Assembly: GCA_963850995.1 (NCBI GenBank)
Contig: CAWKNQ010000004.1
Location: 62,001-126,000, forward strand
Source of the DNA: Gaiellasilicea sp963850995
GTDB lineage: Bacteria; Actinomycetota; Thermoleophilia; Gaiellales; Gaiellaceae
Length of the DNA: 64,000 nt
Direction of reading: 5' to 3'
Shown here: one piece after another, positions 28,675 through 37,380 of the stretch
How positions within the stretch are numbered: the stretch's first letter is position 1
Layout: each line of letters begins with the position of its first letter
Made by a program: the position numbers and the translations under genes
The notes under the pieces: generated by a model
Seen by the model: the letters and a program-made list of their open reading frames with translations, nothing else
The model's database searches: none
Told to the model about the DNA's origin: nothing

Positions 28675-29346
28675 GTGGGCGAGGCGATCGGCCAGGCGCT
28701 GTCTCTCGCGGTCGGCGTCGCGCTCAGCCCCGTGCCGATCATCGCCGTGATCCTCATGCTCGTGACGCCACGGGCGCGGGCGAACGGACCGGCCTTCGTC
28801 GTCGGCTGGCTGCTCGGACTGGCCGTCGTCGGGGCGCTCGTGATGCTGCTCGCCGATCCCGCCGGGGCGAACGACGAGGGCGAGCCCGCGACCTGGGTCG
28901 GCCTCCTCGAGCTCGTGCTCGGGTTGCTCGCGATCCTGATCGCGGTCAAGCAGTGGCGCGGGCGGCCACACGAGGGCGAGGAGACCGAGCCGCCGAAGTG
29001 GATGGCCGCGGTCGACAGCTTCACGGCCCCGAAGGCGCTCGGCGCGGGCGCGGTGCTCTCGGGCGCGAACCCGAAGAACCTCCTGCTCGCGGTCGCCGCC
29101 GCCACGGCGATCGCGCAGACGGGGATCCCGGGCGGGGAGCAGGCGATCGCCTACGCCGTCTTCGCGCTGATCGGAACGGTCGGCGTCGCGGCCCCGGTCG
29201 TGATCTACTTCGCGCTCGGCGACCGTGCCGGCCCGATCCTGGAGCGTCTCAAGGGCTGGATGGCGCGGCACAACGCGATCATCATGGCCGTGCTGATGCT
29301 CGTGATCGGCGCAAAGCTCGTCGGCACTGGGATCGCCGACCTCTAA
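28675..29346 (+). CDS. GAP/Sap-family (LysE-like) membrane protein
   Basis: A 223-residue protein with six predicted helices. The start AIGQALSLAVGVALSPVPIIAVILML and the central LSGANPKNLLLAVAAATAIA match the GAP/Sap family, whose mycobacterial member addresses a sulfolipid to the surface. The start is GTG 28675. It is divergent from the sulfatase gene with a 159-base gap. Export of a small molecule or lipid is a family-based guess. Confidence 0.8.
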   Translation: MGEAIGQALSLAVGVALSPVPIIAVILMLVTPRARANGPAFVVGWLLGLAVVGALVMLLADPAGANDEGEPATWVGLLELVLGLLAILIAVKQWRGRPHEGEETEPPKWMAAVDSFTAPKALGAGAVLSGANPKNLLLAVAAATAIAQTGIPGGEQAIAYAVFALIGTVGVAAPVVIYFALGDRAGPILERLKGWMARHNAIIMAVLMLVIGAKLVGTGIADL

Positions 29347-29357
29347 CGGCCGGAGTG

Positions 29358-29386
29358 CGTGGGGGCGCGCCGCGCACGCCCCCACG
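29358..29386. terminator. Bidirectional terminator hairpin
   Basis: CGTGGGGGCG (29358-29367) and CGCCCCCACG (29377-29386) are a perfect 10-bp inverted repeat with a 9-base loop. It fills the 48-base gap between the convergent GAP-family gene and the DUF7144 gene. Confidence 0.8.
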
Positions 29387-29394
29387 ACACCGGT

Positions 29395-29814
29395 TCAGGT
29401 TCGTTCGACTGCTCCCGGCCGGGTCAGCGACCAGATCACCCAGATGTTCAGTGCGATGATGAGGAGCGACCAGAACGGGTAGTAGGGGATGAAGAAGAAG
29501 TTGGCGATCGCGCTCAGCACGGCGAGCACGATTGCCGTGACCGCGGCCCACGTCGCGCCGGTGAAGAGCCCGTAGCCCGCGAGCACGAACAGGACTCCGA
29601 GGAGGAGGTGGATCCAGCCCCAGCCTGTCGTGTCGACGTTGAACGTGTAGTTCTCGGCGACGACGTAGAAGTCGTCGTCGAAGATGGCCACCAAGCCGGC
29701 AATGAGCTGGAAGATCCCGACCGTCACCAGTATCACTGCGGCGAAGGTGATGCCGCCTACCGCCCAGCCGGAGAGCGGCTTGAACTCACCTGGCCTGTCG
29801 TCTCGCTCGGTCAT
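29395..29814 (-). CDS. DUF7144-family four-helix membrane protein
   Basis: A 139-residue protein with four transmembrane helices. Characteristic family features are GIFQLIAGLVAIFDDDFYVV, the W-G-W-I-H segment in TTGWGWIHLLLGV, and NFFFIPYYPFWSLLIIALN. The ATG at 29814 follows AGGAGGA and gives the normal family length. It is downstream of modC in the same direction but separated by 80 bases. The function is unknown. Confidence 0.85.
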   Translation of the reverse strand: MTERDDRPGEFKPLSGWAVGGITFAAVILVTVGIFQLIAGLVAIFDDDFYVVAENYTFNVDTTGWGWIHLLLGVLFVLAGYGLFTGATWAAVTAIVLAVLSAIANFFFIPYYPFWSLLIIALNIWVIWSLTRPGAVERT

Positions 29815-29894
29815 GTCCTCCTCCTGTCGAAACGTTTGACTGCCCCGTGCCGGAAGATTGACAGCCGCTTCGGATTGAGCGCGCAGTTCAGCCG

Positions 29895-30931
29895 TCAGCG
29901 CGGGAACAGGCGTGCCGCGGTCGCCTTGAACGACGCCGTCACGGTTTGGCCGACTTGGAGGTCGAGCCGCTCGGCCGAGACGGCCGTGATCTCGGCGACG
30001 ACGGGGCCGACGCGGACACGCACTCGATTGCCCATCGCAGCGACGGAGAGCACGGTGGCGCTGACGTGGTTCATGCGGGAGTCGTCGGGGGCGGCCGAGC
30101 CGAGCGAGACCTCCCACGGGTAGACGGCGACGTTCACTGAGCCGTGCGCCTCGTCTGCGCTCCAGAGAGAGAGCCCGCTCTCGAGCGCAACTCTGGTCAG
30201 ACCGTTCTGCGTCTCGACGACCTGGCCCGGTAGCAGCGTCGCACCGGTGAAGCCGGCGACGAAGGCGTTCGCCGGGACGGAGACGAGCTCGGCTGAGCTG
30301 CCGAGCTGCAGGATCTCGCCGGCGCTGATGACGCCGACGCGATGGGCGAGCGTCGCCGCGTCTTCGAAATCGTGCGTGACGACGATCGTGGGCAGGCGCG
30401 AGCTGGTCGAGCAGCTGCCGCAGCTCGGCGCGGACGCCCGCTCTCGTGTGCGTGTCGAGTGCGGAGAGCGGCTCGTCGAGCAGGAGCACAGCGGGGTCGC
30501 GCGCGAGCGCCCGAGCGAGCGCGACCCGCTGGCGCTCGCCGCCGGAGAGCTCGCGGACGCGGGCTCTGAGCGAGGTGGCCGATCCGGAAGCGGTCGAGCA
30601 GCTCGTCCACCTTCACGGCGTCTCGGGCGCCGAAGCGCACGTTGCGGAGCACGTCGAGGTGGGGAAAGAGCGCGTACTCCTGGAAGAGGTAGCCGACCCG
30701 ACGGTGCTCCGGAGCGACGTCGACCCCCCGCTCGGTGTCGAGCAACACGGCGCCGTCGAGCGACACGAGACCGCGCATGGGGTGAAGCAGGCCGGCGATC
30801 ACGCGAAGCACAGTCGTCTTGCCGGCGCCGGACGGCCCGACCAGCGCGAGCGTCTCGCCCGGCTCGACGGTCAGGTCTGCTGACGCGTCGAAGCTGCGAA
30901 GAGGGTGAGTGAACCTGACTCGGAGCGCCAT
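29895..30931 (-). CDS. modC: Molybdate ABC transporter ATP-binding protein ModC, two frame breaks
   Basis: An ATPase of about 345 residues for molybdate import. Walker A is GPSGAGKTTVLR, then YLFQEYALFPHL (Q-loop), LSGGERQRVALARAL (signature), LLLDEPLSALD (Walker B), VVTHDFEDAAT (switch His) and a C-terminal TOBE/Mop region (HVSATVLSVAAMGNRVRV) that binds oxyanion. The frame breaks twice, near 30561-30570 at a GGG run and near 30400; each looks like one extra base. The ATG at 30931 overlaps the end of the ModA-ModB gene by 61 bases. Sulfate or tungstate cannot be excluded as substrates from the ATPase alone. Confidence 0.85.
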
Positions 30932-32455
30932 CTGGTGGTGAGCTTGACGGACAGGAGGATGAGCGCGCTGATCACGATCAGGAGCGCACTGATTGCCAGA
31001 GCGACGTCGAAGTCGAGGTCGAACTGCTCGTAGATCGCCAGCGACAGCGTCTGCGTCACGCCCTGCAGCGAGCCGGCAAACATGATCGTCGCGCCGAACT
31101 CGCCGAGCCCGCGCGCGAACGCGAGCGCCGCACCGGCGCCGAGCCCTCCCCGCGCCAGCGGGAGCATGACGCGGAGGAAGACGCGGCCCCGGCGCGCGCC
31201 GAGCGTGCGCGCGGCGTCGGGCAGCGTCGGGTCGACGGCCTCGAAGGCCGCGATCGCGGTGCGCAGGTAGAACGGGCTCGCCACGAACGCAACCGCGAGG
31301 ACGACGGAGACCTTCGTGAAGGCGATGTCGACGCCGAGCGCCTCGAAGGACTCGCCGAGGAGCCCCGCGCGGCCGAACGCGACGAGCAGCCCGATCCCTG
31401 CGACCGCCGGCGGCAGGACGAGCGGCAGCTCGACGAGCGTGACGAGGACGTCGCGGAAAACGCCCGTCCGGGTGGAGATCCAGTAGGCCGCCGGCGTCCC
31501 CAGCAGGAGGATGCCTGCCATCGCGATCGCGTTCGTCTCGGCCGTGACACGAATCGCGTCGAGAGCCGCTTCGCTCCCGAGCGCCGAGATCAGCTCGCCG
31601 GGGGGCACGCGCAGGAAGACCGCGACGACGGGCAGCAGCAGGAAGAGCATGACGGCGCCCGTCGCGAGGACGAGCGCCGCCCGAACGAGGCCGTCTACGA
31701 GCGTCGGCTTGGGCAGCGGCAGGAACCCGTAGCTCTTGAGCGCCGCCTGGCCCTTCGCCGACAGGAGCATCCTGATCCATGCCTGTGCGGCCGCCTTTCT
31801 GCTCGATCTCGAGACGACAGCGATCTCGTACCGCACGCGCGGCTGCGCCCAGGCCGGGATGCGGATCACGGTGACCTGGTCGCTGACGGCGCGCGCGTCG
31901 GTGACGTAGACGAAGCCGGCGTCCGCCTGGCCGAGCGCGACCTTGCCGGTGACCGCCCGCACGTCCGACTCCTGGCTGACCACCTTCGACAGGACCGACG
32001 ACAGCGCCAGCTTGCGCAGGACGGTCCGCGTGTAGCCGCCGACGGGAACGGCCGCGCCGGCGATCACCAGCTTGACGTCCTTGCGCGCGAGGTCGTAGAC
32101 GGACTGGATCTCGGCTGGATTCGACTTCGGCACGATCAGCGCCAACCGGTTGGCCGTGAACGTGACCGGCTTGTCGAACCAGCCCGTCCCTGAAGAGGCG
32201 CTGCGTGTTCAGCGGCGCCGCCGAGGCGAAGATGTCCGCCGGAGCGCCGTTCCTGATCTGCGTCTCGAGGAGGTTCGAGCCTGCGAAGCTGTACTGCTGG
32301 GCGGGATCGAGCGCTCTGAAGACATCGGTCAGCGACGCGGCGGCGTAGACGGTCATCGGCGCCGGCGCGCTGCTCCGCTCGCTCGCCGCGGACGCGGTCG
32401 CGGCGAAGACGGCGACGGCGAGAATCGATGCTGCGATGACGCGCTTCACGGCCAC
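30871..32455 (-). CDS. modAB: Molybdate-binding protein-permease fusion (ModA-ModB), frame broken
   Basis: One chain of about 528 residues joins the substrate-binding and membrane subunits of the molybdate importer. After a signal peptide, the ModA part has MTVYAAASLTDVFRAL, SNLLETQIRNGAPADIFASA and TANRLALIVPKSNP, ending in LSAKGQAALKSYGFLP. With almost no linker, a five- or six-helix ModB domain follows, with AVAGIGLLVAFGRAG and the EAA-like loop ARTLGARRGRVFLRVMLPLA, then GEFGATIMFAG. A frame break near 32182 separates the first 95 residues of ModA (one extra base). The junction itself is in frame. The binding domain would be held at the outer membrane face. Confidence 0.8.
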
Positions 32456-32458
32456 CTC

Positions 32459-33029
32459 CTAGCCCAGGTACGGCTCGAGCACCCTGCTCGCAGCCTCGAG
32501 GTCCATGGCGACGGGGAACGACTGGACGCCGGCCCGGCCGGAGAGCCACGCCAGCGTCGCGATCTGCTGGCCGACGCTTGCGGCGAGGGCGGCGTAGAGC
32601 ACACGGTAGGTCGGCTCGGTGACCTTGGCGATTGCCGTCTGATACGCCCCGAGCATGGCGCGCAGGACCCGCAGGCCGGTCGTCGCCGGCGGCCTCCGGC
32701 GTGCGGAACGTGCGGGCGGGCCACGCGAACGTGAAGTCCTCCGCCACCGGCGCCACGTCTCCCGCGCCGACGAGAAGATCGCCGAGTGCCTTTGCGTGCT
32801 CGCGCGCCGAGAGCCGGCCGCCGCGCAGAGCGCTCGCACCCGGTCCTGAGAAAACCCTCGCGGCCAGCGCCTTCGTATAGAAGTCGTCGAGGAGGAACTC
32901 CGCCGACGCGGCGAAATTCGCGAACGCCAGGTCCTCTTCGGTCGCGGCACGTGCGCCCGCGAGCCACGGGGCGCCGAGGGTCACGGTGCCCGCTCCGAGC
33001 GCGCCGGCCAGGAAGCCTCGTCGGTCCAT
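32459..33029 (-). CDS. Tat-exported ferritin-like domain protein, frame broken
   Basis: A secreted four-helix protein of about 190 residues. The N-terminus is a twin-arginine signal (MDRRGFLAGALGAGTVTLG, cleavage after GARA). The body has ferritin_2/DUF4439-like helices (ANFAASAEFLLDDFYTKAL and, after the break, RAMLGAYQTAIAKVTEPTYR). The frame breaks between about 32683 and 32700 with one extra base. It ends 3 bases before the ModA-ModB start and shares its direction, so it heads the molybdate operon. No metal ligand set could be verified, so iron binding is only suggested by the family. Confidence 0.72.
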
Positions 33030-33052
33030 CGGAGCGGCTACGCTACCAGACC

Positions 33053-33073
33053 AGTAGTCAATAATCGACTACT
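33053..33073. promoter_or_regulatory. Palindromic operator between the molybdate operon and the PadR-TrmO gene
   Basis: AGTAGTC (33053-33059) and GACTACT (33067-33073) are a perfect 7-bp inverted repeat separated by 7 AT-rich bases. It occupies the middle of the 58-base gap between two divergent genes, one of which has a winged-helix domain. A dimeric PadR-type regulator is the natural candidate to bind it and control both directions. Confidence 0.6.
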
Positions 33074-33087
33074 AGGAGATCGACGAG

Positions 33088-34127
33088 ATGAGCCCGACCA
33101 CCCACGAACCGAGCCCTCACTTCCGGAGTGGGCCGCGCTCGGGCTCCTCTGCGAGCGGCCCACGCACGGCTGGGCGATCGCGCAGGCGTTGAGCCCATCC
33201 GGGGATATCGGCCGCGTCTACTCCTGCACACGGCCGCTCGTCTACCGGGCCCTGGCGCAGCTCCGCGAGGCAGGTCTCGCCGAGAGCAGGGGAACGAGCA
33301 CGAGCGAGTCCGGGCCGGCCCGGACGACACTTGGCGCGACACGGCGCGGCCGGTCGGCGTTCAGGCGCTGGCGCGGCCGCACGGTCGAGCACGTCCGCGA
33401 CGTCCGCACGGACCTGATGCTCAAGCTCCTGTTCCACGACCGCGCCGGTCTCGATCCCTCCCCCCTCCTTCGTGAACAGACGCGGCTGCTCGCCCGTACC
33501 GAACGGGCCCTCGAGCGCGGGCTTGCCTCAGCCGCGGGATTCGAGCGGACGCTCGTGCTCTGGCGCCTGTCGGCCGCCCGGGCCGCGCTCTCGTTCGTCG
33601 AGGCGCTCATCGACAGCCGCTCCGTCGAGCCCGTCGTCTACCGGCCGATCGGCTACGTCGCGTCGCCGCACGCCGAGCTCGACGGCATGCCGCTGCAGCC
33701 GATCGCCGACGAGAGCGGCGAGTCGACGATCGAGCTTTCGGAGGCACATCGCGGCTGCCTCGCCGACCTCGACGGCTTCTCCCACGTCTGGGTCGTGGCC
33801 CACCTGCACGAGAGCCTCGGCTGGGACGCCACCGTGCCCGCGTTCCTCGACGACCGCGAGCATGGAACGTTCGCGACTCGGTCGCCGCGCCGGCCGAACC
33901 CGATCGGGCTCTCGCTCGCCCGGATCGTGGCCGTCCGGGACACCGCGGTCGTCGTCGACGGGCTCGACCTCCTCGACGGGACGCCGGTCCTCGACTTGAA
34001 GCCGTACGTACCGCTCTTCGACACCCCCTCGTCCGACGTCCGCGCGGGCTGGTTCGAGGGCCGTGCGGAGCGCGTCTTCCGCCGCCGCTCCGACGACCGC
34101 TTCGCCATGCGCAGCCGCCGTAGCTGA
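33088..34127 (+). CDS. PadR-like winged-helix regulator fused to a TrmO (TsaA-like) domain, frame broken
   Basis: A two-domain protein of about 346 residues. Residues 12-60 form a PadR-like helix-turn-helix (PEWAALGLLCERPTHGWAIA and TRPLVYRALAQLREAGL), a helical middle follows, and from about 190 there is a TrmO/UPF0066 domain (YRPIGYVASPHAELDGMP, LSEAHRGCLADLDGFSHVWV, ATRSPRRPNPIGLSLARI and VLDLKPYVPLFD). TrmO enzymes methylate N6-threonylcarbamoyladenosine in tRNA using SAM. The ATG at 33088 has AGGAG 9 bases upstream, but the frame breaks near 33119 (one base missing). It is divergent from the molybdate operon across a palindrome, so it may sense SAM or oxyanion and act as its regulator. 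Confidence 0.8.
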
Positions 34128-34186
34128 CCCGGCTCGGCGCGATCGTCGAAGATCCCTCTGAACCGACCGACGAAGGAGGCTTCGCC

Positions 34187-34612
34187 GTGGACTTCAAGCT
34201 CGAGCTGGTGCTGATTCCCGTCTCGGACGTGGACCGCGCCAAGGCGTTCTACATCGAGAAAGCGGGCTTCGCCCTCGACGTCGACACGACGCCCACGGAG
34301 GAGTTTCGCGTCGTGCAGCTGACGCCGCCGGGCTCGGCCTGCTCGATCACGATCGGCAAGGGGATCACCGACGCCGAGCCGGGCTCGTACCGGGGGACGC
34401 ACCTCGTCGTCGAGGACATCGAGGCCGCACGGGCGGAGCTCGTCGGCCGCGGAGTCGAGGTGAGCGAGATCCGGCATTTCGACCGCGAGGCGGGCGAATG
34501 GAAGACCGGCGTGGATCCCGCACACGGCAAGTACGGCTCGTACGCCGACTTCAGCGACCCCGACGGCAACACCTGGGTCCTGCAGGAGGTTCCGCCCACG
34601 GCGGAGGCATGA
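34187..34612 (+). CDS. VOC-superfamily (glyoxalase-fold) protein
   Basis: A 141-residue protein starting at GTG 34187 with AAGGAGG 7 bases upstream. The family patterns are LVLIPVSDVDRAKAFYIEKA at the start and YADFSDPDGNTWVLQEV at the end, with GSACSITIGKGI in the middle. A clear paralogue lies at 36983-37354 on the other strand. The substrate is unknown. Confidence 0.85.
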   Translation: MDFKLELVLIPVSDVDRAKAFYIEKAGFALDVDTTPTEEFRVVQLTPPGSACSITIGKGITDAEPGSYRGTHLVVEDIEAARAELVGRGVEVSEIRHFDREAGEWKTGVDPAHGKYGSYADFSDPDGNTWVLQEVPPTAEA

Positions 34613-34621
34613 CGGACCGCG

Positions 34622-34650
34622 GCGGTCGCAGCATGCTTCGCTGCGACCGC
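34622..34650. terminator. Bidirectional terminator hairpin
   Basis: Bases 34622-34632 and 34640-34650 form a perfect 11-bp inverted repeat around the loop ATGCTTC. It lies between the convergent VOC gene and the SHOCT-domain membrane protein. No U-tract follows. Confidence 0.75.
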
Positions 34651-34667
34651 TGCGCGCGGGCTGAGGC

Positions 34668-35066
34668 CTAGGCGAGCGCCTTGGCCTTGATCGCGTCGAA
34701 CTCCTCCTGGTTGATCGCGCCGCTGTCGAGCAGCCGCTTCGCGCTCTCGATCTCGGAGGCCGCCCCGCCGCCGCTGCCGGCGACAGACCGAACGTGCTCG
34801 TCGAACTGAGCCTGGGAGTCCTGCATGTCCTTCATGCGTCGCTCGGCCATGTCGTCGCTGTTCGTGATCAGGTAGGCGAGCACGCCGATGAACGGCAGCG
34901 CGATGACGAAGATGACCCAGACGGCCTTCTTCCCGCCGCCGATGTCACGACGACGGAAGACATCGCTCAGGATCACGATCAGGATCCAGATCCAGGCAAC
35001 CCAGAAGAAGAAGATGAGCATCGTCCAGAGGATGTCGAGGAACGGGTAGTCAGCAGCAAGTAACAC
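34668..35066 (-). CDS. PLDc_N/SHOCT-domain membrane protein
   Basis: A 132-residue protein with two N-terminal helices (LDILWTMLIFFFWVAWIWI and KAVWVIFVIALPFIGVLAYL), a linker, and a C-terminal SHOCT motif (RLLDSGAINQEEFDAIKAKA). The DVFRRRDIGGGKKAVW segment between the helices is characteristic of the phospholipase D N-terminal-like (PLDc_N) family. GTG 35066 is preceded by GGGAGGAG. The family is thought to be a membrane anchor or sensor and has no catalytic residues. Confidence 0.82.
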   Translation of the reverse strand: MLLAADYPFLDILWTMLIFFFWVAWIWILIVILSDVFRRRDIGGGKKAVWVIFVIALPFIGVLAYLITNSDDMAERRMKDMQDSQAQFDEHVRSVAGSGGGAASEIESAKRLLDSGAINQEEFDAIKAKALA

Positions 35067-35099
35067 GGGGGTCTCCTCCCGAGGTCGGTGTCGCTCCGA

Positions 35100-35936
35100 C
35101 TATGTCAAAACGCGGCGCGGCGACGAGAGTCTTGTCGCAGGCCAGGCGGATGCAACCTCGCCGCCGAACAGGACGATGCTCGCCGAGAGGTAGACGAAGA
35201 AGAGAAACGCGACGACGGTCGCAAGCGATCCGTAGACGACGTCGTAGGTGGCGAAGTTCGCCACGTAGACGGCAAAGCCCGCCTCGAGCACGCGCAAGGC
35301 GAGCGCGGCGAGCGCGGCGCCGACGACCACGTCGCCCAGCGCGGGCAGCGAGGCGGGCACGAGGCGATAGATCGCCGCAAGCGCGCCGAACGAGACGGCC
35401 AGCGGCACGACCACGCCGACGACGGCTCCTGCGAGCCAGCTCGAGAACGCGGCGTCGACGAACGACGCATCGTCGACGAGCCCGCTCACGAGCGGCCGGA
35501 GCAGGGTCAACCCGATCGCGACGAGCACGAGCAGGTCGACGGCGAGGACGAGCGCGAGGTCGATCAGCTTGCCGCGCACGAACGTGTGACGGCGCTCGAC
35601 CTTCCAGGCGGCGTTCAAGCCGTGCCGCAGCGCGGCCATCATCCCGCTCGCCGACCAGAGCATCGTGACGATCCCCACGAGCCCGAGCAGGCCGAGCGGC
35701 GCCGACGAGGCGGCAAGGGCCGCGTCGATCTGGACGCCCGAATCGGCGACGAGCGGGATGCGCTCGACGATCTCGGCGACAACGTCCGCCCGGCGCTCGT
35801 CGTCCTGGAGCAGGAAGCCCGCGATCGTGACGAGCAGGAGCACGAACGGGAACACCGCCAGCAGCACGTGGAAGGCGATCGCCGCCGCGAACTGCGGGCA
35901 ACCGTCCGGTGCGAACGCCGTCACGGCAGCCCGCAT
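35100..35936 (-). CDS. YihY/virulence factor BrkB-family membrane protein
   Basis: A 278-residue protein with six transmembrane helices. Family features are CPQFAAAIAFHVLLAVFPFVLLL near the start, GLLGLVGIVTMLWSASGMMAALRHGLNAAW in the middle and FLFFVYLSASIVLFGGEVASAW at the end. Older annotations call this family ribonuclease BN, which is not supported biochemically. The ATG at 35936 lies 33 bases after the stop of the FGE gene, so the two may be co-transcribed. The role is unknown; transport or membrane integrity is likely. Confidence 0.85.
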   Translation of the reverse strand: MRAAVTAFAPDGCPQFAAAIAFHVLLAVFPFVLLLVTIAGFLLQDDERRADVVAEIVERIPLVADSGVQIDAALAASSAPLGLLGLVGIVTMLWSASGMMAALRHGLNAAWKVERRHTFVRGKLIDLALVLAVDLLVLVAIGLTLLRPLVSGLVDDASFVDAAFSSWLAGAVVGVVVPLAVSFGALAAIYRLVPASLPALGDVVVGAALAALALRVLEAGFAVYVANFATYDVVYGSLATVVAFLFFVYLSASIVLFGGEVASAWPATRLSSPRRVLT

Positions 35937-35968
35937 GACGCGGAAGATCCGCGAGCCGCGCAGGGCGT

Positions 35969-36943
35969 CTAGTGCGGCCGGACGATGCAGCGGAACCCGA
36001 GGTGTGCCATCGACGTCTCGACCATCTGCGCCTGTCGCGCGGCCGGCCGGTAGCGGAGGCAGTAGTTCGGCGCGCAGAGGTGCGAGCCGCCCTTGATCAC
36101 CTTGCGCGGGAACCGCTCGCCGGGCTGGCCCGCCGCCGCGTGGCTTTCCTCGGGGCTCGTCACCCGCGGATTCACCGGGACGCAACAGGGGGAGTCTGGC
36201 TCGGCGGAGTCGCGCTGCGTGAAGAAGTCGCAGGTCCACTCCCAGACGTTTCCGGTCATGTCGTAGAGCCCGTATCCGTTCGGCGCGAAGCTGCCGACGG
36301 GGGACGTTCCCTCGAACCCGTCCGCCTTCAGGTTCTGCCACGGGAACTCGCCCTGCCAGGTGTTCGCCATCGGCTTCCCGTCCGGAAAATGCTCGTCCCC
36401 CCAGGCGAATGCGGCGCCCTCGAGCCCGCCGCGCGCGGCGAACTCCCACTCGGCCTCGCTGGGGAGCTCCTTGCCGGCCCAGGCTGCGTACGCCTCGACG
36501 TCTTCCCACGCCACCTGCACGACGGGGTGCCGGTCGCGGCCGTTGATCGTGCTGCCCGGCCCGGCGGGCCGCTTCCAATAAGCCCCCGGCCGGTACTCCC
36601 ACCAGTTGCGGAAGTCGTCGAGGTTGACCGGACCGGCGGTCTTCACGAAGACGAGCGAGCCGGGAACGAGCAGGTCGGGATCGGCATCCGGGTACTCCTC
36701 CGGGTCGAGCGGGCGCTCCGCGACCGTCAGGTACCCGGTCTCGCGGACGAAGCGCCGGAACTCGGCGGCGGTCACCGGGCGCTCGTCCATCCAGAAGCCG
36801 TCCACCTGCACGCGGTGGACGGGGCGCTCCTCGGGGTAGAACGCCTCGGAGCCCATCTGGAAGGTGCCGCCGGGAACCCAGGCCATCCCTTCCGCAGGCG
36901 GATCGCCCGGGCTCGGCGCCGTCTTCGTCGCGGCCTCGCTCAT
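35969..36943 (-). CDS. Formylglycine-generating enzyme (sulfatase maturase, SUMF1-like)
   Basis: A 324-residue enzyme that oxidises a Cys in sulfatases to formylglycine. The family start is MAWVPGGTFQMGSEAFYPEE and the middle holds PVVQVAWEDVEAYAAWAG and LPSEAEWEFAARGG. The copper-binding active-site pair is present as Cys290 and Cys295 in GGSHLCAPNYCLRYR, matching true FGEs rather than cysteine-less relatives. It should act on the CxPxR motif of the arylsulfatase 7.5 kb away, which matches LCSPTRS. The gene is next to a YihY-like gene and not in the sulfatase operon. Confidence 0.93.
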   Translation of the reverse strand: MSEAATKTAPSPGDPPAEGMAWVPGGTFQMGSEAFYPEERPVHRVQVDGFWMDERPVTAAEFRRFVRETGYLTVAERPLDPEEYPDADPDLLVPGSLVFVKTAGPVNLDDFRNWWEYRPGAYWKRPAGPGSTINGRDRHPVVQVAWEDVEAYAAWAGKELPSEAEWEFAARGGLEGAAFAWGDEHFPDGKPMANTWQGEFPWQNLKADGFEGTSPVGSFAPNGYGLYDMTGNVWEWTCDFFTQRDSAEPDSPCCVPVNPRVTSPEESHAAAGQPGERFPRKVIKGGSHLCAPNYCLRYRPAARQAQMVETSMAHLGFRCIVRPH

Positions 36944-36982
36944 CGGCCCGAGCTTAGTCCAGCTCTCAGCGCGCCGACAGCG

Positions 36983-37354
36983 CTACGGCCGCGCGGGAAG
37001 CTGCTGCACGGCCCAGCCGTTGCCGTCCGGGTCGCTGAAGAAGACGAACGAGCCCCAGTCGAACACCTGGACCTCGCTCACCTCCACGCCCCGCTCTGCG
37101 AGCTCGGCTCGCGCCGCCTCGATGTCCGGGACGACCAGCTGCAGCCCCTGCACCGAGCCCGGCTCTGTCTCCATGATCCCGGCGCCGATCGCAATCGAGC
37201 ACGCCGACCCGGGCGGCGTCAGCTGGACAAAGCGCATCTCGTCGCCCATGCGGTGGTCATGGTCGGCGTTGAAGCCGGCCTGCTCCGTGTAGAAGGCTTT
37301 CGCGCGGTCGACGTCGGAGACGGGAACCGACACGAGCTCGAGCTTCCAGTCCAT
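36983..37354 (-). CDS. VOC-superfamily (glyoxalase-fold) protein
   Basis: A 123-residue paralogue of the protein at 34187, sharing KLELVSVPVSDVDRAKAFY and LTPPGSACSIAIGAGI. It ends with FFSDPDGNGWAVQQLP. The ATG at 37354 follows AAAGGAG by 7 bases. Its substrate is unknown. Confidence 0.85.
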   Translation of the reverse strand: MDWKLELVSVPVSDVDRAKAFYTEQAGFNADHDHRMGDEMRFVQLTPPGSACSIAIGAGIMETEPGSVQGLQLVVPDIEAARAELAERGVEVSEVQVFDWGSFVFFSDPDGNGWAVQQLPARP

Positions 37355-37380
37355 GCGATCGCTCCTTTCGGGGTGTTGGA

